From Chloroflexota bacterium (GTDB lineage Bacteria; Chloroflexota; Anaerolineae; 4572-78; J111): a stretch of DNA of 7,240 nucleotides. Each line of letters begins with the position of its first letter. The stretch's first letter is position 1. The notes under the pieces are model-generated. The model was not told the DNA's origin. It did not search any database and saw nothing but the letters and a program-made list of their open reading frames with translations. Both the position numbers and the translations under genes were made by a program. Location: NCBI GenBank assembly GCA_003695455.1, contig RFJF01000039.1:1-7240 (forward strand), read 5' to 3'. Shown here one piece after another: positions 1 through 4,752 of this stretch.

Positions 1-68
1 AGTTAAGCCCACCCGCGCCGATGGTACTTGGGGGGAGACCCCCTGGGAGAGTAGGTCATTGCCAAGCA
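1..68 (+). rRNA. rrf: 5S ribosomal RNA, 3' part (5' end outside window)
   Basis: The first 68 bases carry the conserved 3' half of bacterial 5S rRNA: the GCGCCGATGGTA block at 15-26, a helix of five G-C pairs (30-34 with 39-43) closed by a GAGA tetraloop, the GGGAGAGTAGG block at 45-55, and a terminal TGCCAAGC that would pair with the missing 5' end. This matches the order and spacing of the E. coli molecule. The 5' half, and presumably 23S and 16S, lie to the left. The exact 3' end is uncertain by a few bases because the pairing partner is not visible. Confidence 0.93.
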
Positions 69-83
69 GACTTTTTTTATTTT
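61..83 (+). terminator. possible terminator after 5S rRNA
   Basis: A run of seven T (72-78) followed by A and five more T-rich bases begins a few bases after the 3' end of 5S rRNA. The terminal 5S helix, whose 5' strand is outside the window, could supply the stem. Only the T-tract is visible, so this is a weak call based on position and composition. Confidence 0.35.
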
Positions 84-109
84 GGCTCACACCCCCCTTG
101 TGTTACAAT
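82..109 (+). promoter_or_regulatory. sigma70-like promoter upstream of glmU
   Basis: TTGGCT at 82-87 (4 of 6 to TTGACA) and TACAAT at 104-109 (5 of 6 to TATAAT) are separated by 16 bp. Transcription would begin near 116 and give a leader of about 50 nt before the glmU start. It lies directly after the T-tract that follows 5S rRNA, where a new transcription unit would be expected. The -10 element is good and the -35 element is moderate. Confidence 0.55.
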
Positions 110-165
110 TTGATTCACTTTCTCATCAGAATGCAGATCATTTGCTGAATTGACAGGAAAAATCA

Positions 166-1545
166 ATGCGTCTTGCTGTTGTTATTATGGCTGCCGGGAT
201 GGGAACCCGGATGAAATCCAGATTGCCAAAGGTGCTTCACCCTCTGCTGGGCAAACCCATGCTCACCCACATTCTAACCGCCGTCCAGCCAATCAACCCC
301 GCCCAAATTGTGGTCATTACCGGCCACGAAGCCGACCAGGTTACCGCCCGGCTCAACAGTGAACCGGAACTGGCCGGCCTGCCGCTTGAATTTGTTCTCC
401 AATCGCCGCAGCTGGGAACCGGCCACGCCGTGCAGCAGGCACAATCTGCGTTGGCAGCAGGCGGCGCAGATGCCGTACTGGTGGTGTACGGCGATATGCC
501 CCTGCTAACCACCCAAACTTTGCAGCAGTTGCTCACTGCTTACCAATCCGGCACCGGCCCGCTGGTGATGCTCACCGTCACCGTGGACAACCCGCGCGGA
601 TTTGGCCGCGTGGTTCGGAACGATGCCGGATTTGTAACTGCCATTGTAGAAGAAGTTGACTGCACCCCCCAGCAAAAGGCCATCCGCGAACTGAACGTGG
701 GCGCCTATCTGTTTAACGCCCGCTGGCTGCTGAAAAACCTGCCCAACATTCCCCTCAGCGCCAAAGGCGAATATTACCTGACCGACCTGGTGGGCATGGC
801 CGTGGCGCAGGGTCTGCCCGTGCAGGCCAAACAACTGGCCGACCCGCTGGAAGCCATCGGCGTGAATACCCGTGTGCATCTGGCCGAGGCCGAACACGCC
901 CTGCGCCGGCGCATCAACCGCCGCTGGATGGAAGCCGGGGTTACGCTGCTTGACCCGGCCACCACCTACATTGATTCCACCGTCCAACTGGGACAGGACA
1001 CCGTTATTTTGCCCAACACGCACCTGCGCGGCCAAACCATCATCGGGCAAAATTGCCGGATTGGCCCCAATAGTTTTGTTGAAAATTCAACCATTGGTGA
1101 CCGCTGCCAGATTAAATTTTCTGTGATTGAAAATGCCGTAATGGAAGACGATGTGGACATCGGCCCGTTTGGGCACTTACGCAAAGGCGCTCATTTGGCC
1201 TCCGGGGTGCACATGGGCAATTTTGGCGAAGTGAAAAATTCGTACCTGGGGCCGGGCACCAAAATGGGCCACTTTAGCTACCTGGGCGATGCCACCACCG
1301 GCGCCGACGTGAACATTGGCGCAGGTACCATTACTTGCAATTACGATGGCGTGAACAAACACAAAACCGTCATTGGCGACCACACCTTTATTGGCAGTGA
1401 CACCATGCTGGTTGCCCCGTTAAACATTGGCGCACACGCCAAAACCGGCGCCGGCTCCGTTGTAACCCGCGATGTGCCGGACAACAGCCTGGTTTACGGC
1501 GTTCCGGCCCGTCCAAAAAAAGAAAATAGTCAAACTCTGGAGTAA
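166..1545 (+). CDS. glmU: bifunctional GlmU (GlcNAc-1-P uridyltransferase / GlcN-1-P acetyltransferase)
   Basis: This 459-residue cytoplasmic enzyme makes UDP-GlcNAc for peptidoglycan and other glycans. It acetylates glucosamine-1-phosphate from acetyl-CoA, then transfers UMP from UTP. The N-terminal pyrophosphorylase domain (about 1-235) shows AAGMGTRM at 9-16 with LPKVLH following, QLGTGHA at 82-88, YGDMPL at 108-113 (D110 being the likely metal ligand), GEYYLTD at 201-207 and GVN at 232-234. The C-terminal left-handed beta-helix (about 255-450) has hexapeptide repeats, LRKG with R339, K357, GHFSYLGD with probable catalytic H369 and Y372, VNIGAG with N383, and CNYDG at 391-395. Length is close to that of E. 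coli GlmU (456). ATG 166 is chosen because AGGA at 155-158 sits 7 nt upstream and the protein aligns from its first residues. It is probably the first gene of a glmU-CNNM-cdd transcript. No key residue appears to be missing. Confidence 0.97.
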   Translation: MRLAVVIMAAGMGTRMKSRLPKVLHPLLGKPMLTHILTAVQPINPAQIVVITGHEADQVTARLNSEPELAGLPLEFVLQSPQLGTGHAVQQAQSALAAGGADAVLVVYGDMPLLTTQTLQQLLTAYQSGTGPLVMLTVTVDNPRGFGRVVRNDAGFVTAIVEEVDCTPQQKAIRELNVGAYLFNARWLLKNLPNIPLSAKGEYYLTDLVGMAVAQGLPVQAKQLADPLEAIGVNTRVHLAEAEHALRRRINRRWMEAGVTLLDPATTYIDSTVQLGQDTVILPNTHLRGQTIIGQNCRIGPNSFVENSTIGDRCQIKFSVIENAVMEDDVDIGPFGHLRKGAHLASGVHMGNFGEVKNSYLGPGTKMGHFSYLGDATTGADVNIGAGTITCNYDGVNKHKTVIGDHTFIGSDTMLVAPLNIGAHAKTGAGSVVTRDVPDNSLVYGVPARPKKENSQTLE

Positions 1546-1547
1546 TT

Positions 1548-2939
1548 TTGTTAGACCCCGACAGTTCTTCATCTATACTCATTCTGTTTGTTCTGTTGTT
1601 GGCCCACGCAATTTTTGCCGCCGCCCGCGAAGCCATCGGCTCGGTGCGCCGTTCGCGCCGGATGCATCTCATTGAAGAAGGCCACCCCGCGGCCCCCCTA
1701 CTTGACAACATTGCCGAAGACGCCACCAAATTGCTCACCACCGAGCAACTGGTGCTCAAATCGCTGGGATTTTTTATTGTGGCGTATTCGGCCTATCTGT
1801 ACACCAGCCCGCTGGCCCAACAACTCCACATTGCCGGTTTTGCCGCCTTGCTCATCATCACAGTAGTTGCTGTGTTTGTGACACTGCTCTTTGGCGAGTT
1901 AATTCCCAAAGAAATTGGCCGCAGTTACGCCGAACCGCTGGCGCTGGCGCTGGTGTACCCATTTAGTTGGGTGGCATTTGTGGCGGCCCCCCTGTCTAAA
2001 CTGGTTTCAATGATTGGGCGATTGCTCACCGGCCGCTGGGATGATGCCGAAGAGGACTCGTTTGGCACCATCACCGAAGACGATTTGCGTACCTACGTGG
2101 ATGCCGGCGAAGAAGAGGGCGTACTCAAAGAAGAAGAAAAGGAGATGATTTACTCCATTTTTGATTTGGATGATACCTACGCCCGTGAAGTAATGGTGCC
2201 GCGCATTGACATGGCCGCCGTGGAATGCAACGAATCTGCCCGCGAGGCCATGCAAAAAATTGTTGATGCCGGCTATTCGCGGGTGCCGGTGTACGATGAC
2301 TCAATTGATAACATCATCGGCATTTTGTACATTAAAGATTTGCTGCGGTACTGGCTGGAACACAACGCCGAACCGCCTTCAATCAAAAGTCTGGTGCGCC
2401 CCGTGTATTACGTGCCCGAAAGCAAACCGGTGAGCGATTTGCTGCGCGAATTGCAGCGCAAGCGGGTGCATATTGCCATTGTGGTTGATGAATACGGCGG
2501 CACCGCCGGGCTGGTGACCATTGAAGATATTCTGGAAGAAATTGTGGGTGAAATTCAGGACGAACACGACGCCGAAGAATTTTATATGCAGCGGCTCTCT
2601 GAACACGTTTACATTTTCAGTGCCCGCATGGATTTGGATGACATCAACGACGAAATGGACCTGCACCTGCCCACCGATGAAAGCGACACGCTGGGCGGGC
2701 TGGTTTACAACGCGCTGGGCCGTATTCCAAAGGCCGGAGATATTATTGACGGCGCATCGTTTGGCGTGCCCGATGTGCGGCTGACGGTACTGACGGTTGA
2801 TGGACGCCGGATTAACACGGTAAAAGTTGAGCAGATTGTCAAAAAAGATGGAGATACCGGCGCCCGGCGACAGGCTTCCGGAGAGAAGCCCTCAGAATTA
2901 CTGCGTAATCCACGCAATTCTATCTCCAATTCATCGTAA
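1548..2939 (+). CDS. CNNM/CorC-HlyC family membrane protein (DUF21 + CBS pair + CorC_C)
   Basis: This 463-residue protein belongs to the family annotated as hemolysin C, TlyC or CorC, some of whose members take part in Mg2+/Co2+ efflux. Four hydrophobic segments (about 8-27, 66-86, 95-116 and 131-157) form the DUF21 membrane domain, with GELIPKEIGR at 116-125. An acidic connecting helix (about 187-210) leads to VMVPRIDM at 215-222 and a CBS pair to about 336, including SRVPVYD at 244-250 and DEYGGTAGLVTIEDI at 314-328. A CorC_HlyC C-terminal domain spans about 345-432 and is followed by a short unconserved polar tail. The start is TTG at 1548, with GGAG at 1539-1542 five bases upstream inside the end of glmU. 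The gap after the glmU stop is 2 nt, which suggests co-transcription and coupled translation. The usual SGSE/AAE motif of helix 1 reads AAARE here. The ion transported, if any, is not evident from sequence. Confidence 0.93.
   Translation: MLDPDSSSSILILFVLLLAHAIFAAAREAIGSVRRSRRMHLIEEGHPAAPLLDNIAEDATKLLTTEQLVLKSLGFFIVAYSAYLYTSPLAQQLHIAGFAALLIITVVAVFVTLLFGELIPKEIGRSYAEPLALALVYPFSWVAFVAAPLSKLVSMIGRLLTGRWDDAEEDSFGTITEDDLRTYVDAGEEEGVLKEEEKEMIYSIFDLDDTYAREVMVPRIDMAAVECNESAREAMQKIVDAGYSRVPVYDDSIDNIIGILYIKDLLRYWLEHNAEPPSIKSLVRPVYYVPESKPVSDLLRELQRKRVHIAIVVDEYGGTAGLVTIEDILEEIVGEIQDEHDAEEFYMQRLSEHVYIFSARMDLDDINDEMDLHLPTDESDTLGGLVYNALGRIPKAGDIIDGASFGVPDVRLTVLTVDGRRINTVKVEQIVKKDGDTGARRQASGEKPSELLRNPRNSISNSS
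2873..2920 (+). repeat. two adjacent stem-loops at the 3' end of the CNNM gene
   Basis: GGCTTC (2873-2878) pairs with GAAGCC (2885-2890) around a 6-nt loop. Immediately after, GAATT (2895-2899) and GCGT (2903-2906) pair with ACGC (2912-2915) and AATTC (2916-2920), giving nine base pairs with a 3-nt bulge. Both lie in the codons of the unconserved tail, just before cdd. No T-run follows, so they are not ordinary terminators. They may shape the mRNA between the two genes, or be chance. Confidence 0.4.
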
Positions 2940-2954
2940 CCGTTCGGGTGATTC

Positions 2955-3380
2955 ATGAGCAAAAACAAAACTGCAACTGATGTCCAAACCTGGGATAATC
3001 TTTTTCAACAGGCCGTGGCAGCCATGCAAAATTCTTATTCGCCCTATTCTCATTACAAGGTTGGGGCGGCGCTGCTTTCGCGTAGCGGAAAGGTGTACCG
3101 GGGCAGCAATGTTGAAAACGCCGGCTACACGGCCTCGGTGTGCGCCGAACGCACGGCCATTTTCAAAGCCGTAACCGAAGGCGAACGCGAGTTTGTAGCC
3201 ATTGCGGTGGCTACCGTCAACGGTGGTGCGCCGTGCGGCATTTGCCGGCAAGTCATGCGAGAATTCTCTCGCAATCTGACCATCATCATTGGCAACAGCC
3301 AAACCGGCAAATATCGCGTCACCTCGCTGGCAGAACTTTTGCCCGACAGTTTTGGCCCGGAAAATTTGCCCGAAATCTGA
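2955..3380 (+). CDS. cdd: cytidine deaminase
   Basis: This 141-residue zinc enzyme hydrolyses cytidine and deoxycytidine to uridine and deoxyuridine in pyrimidine salvage. Its length fits the short homotetrameric class. Visible motifs are SPYSHYKVGAAL at 29-40, NVENAGYTASVCAERTAI at 52-69, where C63 should bind zinc and E65 is the proton shuttle, and PCGICRQV at 93-100, where C94 and C97 complete the zinc site. ATG 2955 is 15 nt after the upstream stop. GGTGA at 2947-2951, close to the ATG, can pair with the 5' part of the anti-Shine-Dalgarno sequence. The spacing suggests it is transcribed with the upstream genes. The substrate-binding N53 and E55 of the NxE pattern are present, so the protein should be active. 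Confidence 0.96.
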   Translation: MSKNKTATDVQTWDNLFQQAVAAMQNSYSPYSHYKVGAALLSRSGKVYRGSNVENAGYTASVCAERTAIFKAVTEGEREFVAIAVATVNGGAPCGICRQVMREFSRNLTIIIGNSQTGKYRVTSLAELLPDSFGPENLPEI

Positions 3381-3406
3381 CATGGATGACTTTTCAGGGG
3401 AATATT

Positions 3407-3437
3407 TTGTTAGCCCGCTGGATAAACCAAATATAAA
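3407..3437 (+). promoter_or_regulatory. possible promoter of the DUF2200 gene
   Basis: TTGTTA at 3407-3412 (4 of 6 to TTGACA) and TATAAA at 3432-3437 (5 of 6 to TATAAT) lie upstream of the DUF2200 start in an AT-rich stretch. The 19-bp spacer is longer than ideal and AT-rich DNA throws up such matches easily. The call rests on these hexamers and on the 84-bp gap after cdd, in which no other function is visible. Confidence 0.35.
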
Positions 3438-3464
3438 TAATATCGGCCAAGTAAGAGGTGCCTT

Positions 3465-3815
3465 ATGTCTAAACATCGTATATTCACGACAGCCTTCGCA
3501 AGCATTTATCCGCTATATATCCAGAAAGCGGAACGCAAAGGTCGAACGAAAGAAGAGGTTGACCAAATCATTTGCTGGTTGACGGGCTATGATGAAGAGG
3601 GACTAAAAAAACAAATTGAGCAGGAAAACGATTTTGAGACCTTTTTTAGTCAAGCTCCTGTCATTAATCCGAATAGTTCATTAATCAAAGGTGTAGTGTG
3701 CGGTGTGCGTGTGGAAGATATCGAAGATCCACTGATGCAAAAAATACGATATTTGGACAGGCTAATTGAAGAGCTTGCTAGAGGAAAGGCAATGGGAAAG
3801 ATTTTACGACAATAG
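3465..3815 (+). CDS. DUF2200 family protein, function unknown
   Basis: This 116-residue protein matches DUF2200 as I know the family, nearly end to end: an N-terminal [17 protein letters not shown] block (2-18), a [18 protein letters not shown] helix (25-42), a DFETFF block (56-61), the signature [20 protein letters not shown] (73-92), and a basic C-terminal helix ending GKAMGKILR. No catalytic motif, signal peptide or membrane segment is seen. It is probably a small soluble protein, and I assign no function. The ribosome binding site is strong (AAGAGGTG at 3453-3460, 4 nt before ATG). The gene is about 41 % GC (123 of 300 bases at 3481-3780), against 60-63 % in sampled cdd and recO lines. 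It may therefore have arrived by transfer. It sits alone between cdd and recO and probably has its own promoter. Confidence 0.88.
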   Translation: MSKHRIFTTAFASIYPLYIQKAERKGRTKEEVDQIICWLTGYDEEGLKKQIEQENDFETFFSQAPVINPNSSLIKGVVCGVRVEDIEDPLMQKIRYLDRLIEELARGKAMGKILRQ

Positions 3816-3846
3816 CTCTTTCTTAAAAGTGGCGTTCAATGGGCGG

Positions 3847-3875
3847 TTGATTGGGCCTGTGATGAGGTGTATAAT
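3847..3875 (+). promoter_or_regulatory. strong sigma70-like promoter of recO
   Basis: TTGATT at 3847-3852 and a perfect TATAAT at 3870-3875 are separated by exactly 17 bp. Transcription should start near 3882, leaving about 68 nt before the recO ATG at 3950. It is the best promoter match in the window. It also argues against the in-frame TTG at 3875 as the recO start, because that codon begins within the -10 box. Confidence 0.7.
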
Positions 3876-3949
3876 TGAAGCAATCTTTGCCTGTCCGCTC
3901 CACCCGTGTGATTCGCATTCTATTTTTCCCCTGCCGAACAGTTACTGAT

Positions 3950-4717
3950 ATGGAAAACAGAGAACGGCTGTACAGAACCGATGCCCTGATTTTGCGCCGC
4001 AGTGATTTTGGCGAGGCGGACCGCCTGCTGACCGTGATGACGCCGGAGTACGGCAAACTGCGCTTGCTGGCCAAAGGCGTGCGCAAGACCACCAGCCGCA
4101 AGGCCGGTCACGTTGAACTTTTTATGCTGACCAACATGCTGGTGGCGCGCGGACGCACGTTTGATATTGTGTCTCAGGCTGAAATTGTAGAGGCGTACCG
4201 CCCGTTGCGGGAAGATTTGGATAAAACCAGCCACGCCTACTATTTGGCCGAGCTGGTAGACCGCTTTGTGGAAGAACACGACCCCAACGTGCCGCTGTTT
4301 GAACTGCTGGCGCTCTCGCTGGCGCGGCTGGGCCATGCCGATGACCCGTTTCTGGTTCTGCGTTTCTTTGAACTCCACCTGCTCAGCCTGACCGGCTACC
4401 AGCCGCAACTGCATTTTTGCGTGGTGTGCCAGGAGGCGCTTGAGCCGGTAGACAACAACTACTTTCACCTGCCCGATGGCGGCGCGCTCTGCCCCACCCA
4501 CGGCCAAACCCGCCCCACTGCTCAAATTTTGCCGCTGGTCGTGTTGAAAGTTCTGCGCTACCTGCAAACCGAACCGTGGGAAAATGTGGCCGGGTTGCAA
4601 CTGAACCCCGCCACCCGCCGGCACGTAGAATCGTTGCTGCTGGAGTACATCACCTTTGTGCTGGAGCGCCGGCTCAAAAGCGTGGATTTTTTGCACAAAC
4701 TGCGGCGCTTGGGGTAA
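3950..4717 (+). CDS. recO: DNA repair protein RecO
   Basis: RecO works with RecR in the RecFOR pathway, loading RecA onto SSB-coated single strands and annealing strands during gap and recombinational repair. The 255-residue protein has an N-terminal OB fold with YRTDALILRRSDFGEADRLLTVMTPEYGK at about 8-36 and LLAKGVRK at 39-46. A helical domain follows, then a zinc-site pattern CVVC at 157-160 with CPTH at 181-184 (C157, C160, C181, H184), and a C-terminal helix ending in KLRRLG. ATG 3950 is chosen because homologues begin just before the YRT block. Extending to TTG 3875 would add 25 unlike residues starting inside the promoter's -10 box. No clear Shine-Dalgarno sequence precedes the ATG, which is unusual for this window. 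The gene has its own promoter and ends in a stem-loop that overlaps its stop codon. Confidence 0.95.
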   Translation: MENRERLYRTDALILRRSDFGEADRLLTVMTPEYGKLRLLAKGVRKTTSRKAGHVELFMLTNMLVARGRTFDIVSQAEIVEAYRPLREDLDKTSHAYYLAELVDRFVEEHDPNVPLFELLALSLARLGHADDPFLVLRFFELHLLSLTGYQPQLHFCVVCQEALEPVDNNYFHLPDGGALCPTHGQTRPTAQILPLVVLKVLRYLQTEPWENVAGLQLNPATRRHVESLLLEYITFVLERRLKSVDFLHKLRRLG

Positions 4718-4744
4718 CTGCACCCGTAACAGCCCCGGTTTTTT
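4711..4744 (+). terminator. intrinsic terminator of recO, overlapping its stop codon
   Basis: GGGG (4711-4714) pairs with CCCC (4733-4736), and CTG (4718-4720) pairs with CAG (4730-4732). The recO stop codon TAA forms the bulge and a 9-nt loop closes the stem. A run of six T (4739-4744) follows two bases after the stem. The stem is short and bulged, so strength is uncertain, but its position at the end of recO and facing a convergent gene fits. On the opposite strand no T-run follows, so it would act for recO only. Confidence 0.5.
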
Positions 4745-4752
4745 ACCCATTG

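Noticed and set aside
934..959. GCCGGG / CCCGGC arms in glmU that partly resemble the hairpin at 6464
   Set aside because: The stem is only 6 bp with a 14-nt loop in conserved coding sequence. The likeness is probably due to shared GC-rich codons.
505..1050. 181-codon frame on the - strand within glmU
   Set aside because: It is a shadow of glmU, G-, H- and Q-rich, with no motif.
2931..3476. 181-codon frame on the - strand across cdd
   Set aside because: It overlaps the well-supported cdd gene and shows no domain. Its extension into the AT-rich gap is no longer than chance allows.
3875..3949. N-terminal extension of recO from TTG 3875
   Set aside because: The TTG begins at the last base of a perfect TATAAT box, and the added residues do not resemble RecO starts.
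3920..4750. Long open frame of 276 codons on the - strand, antisense to recO
   Set aside because: It covers recO almost exactly in the opposite strand, is rich in Q, H, R and V as expected from a GC-rich codon shadow, and resembles no family I know. recO on the + strand is clear.
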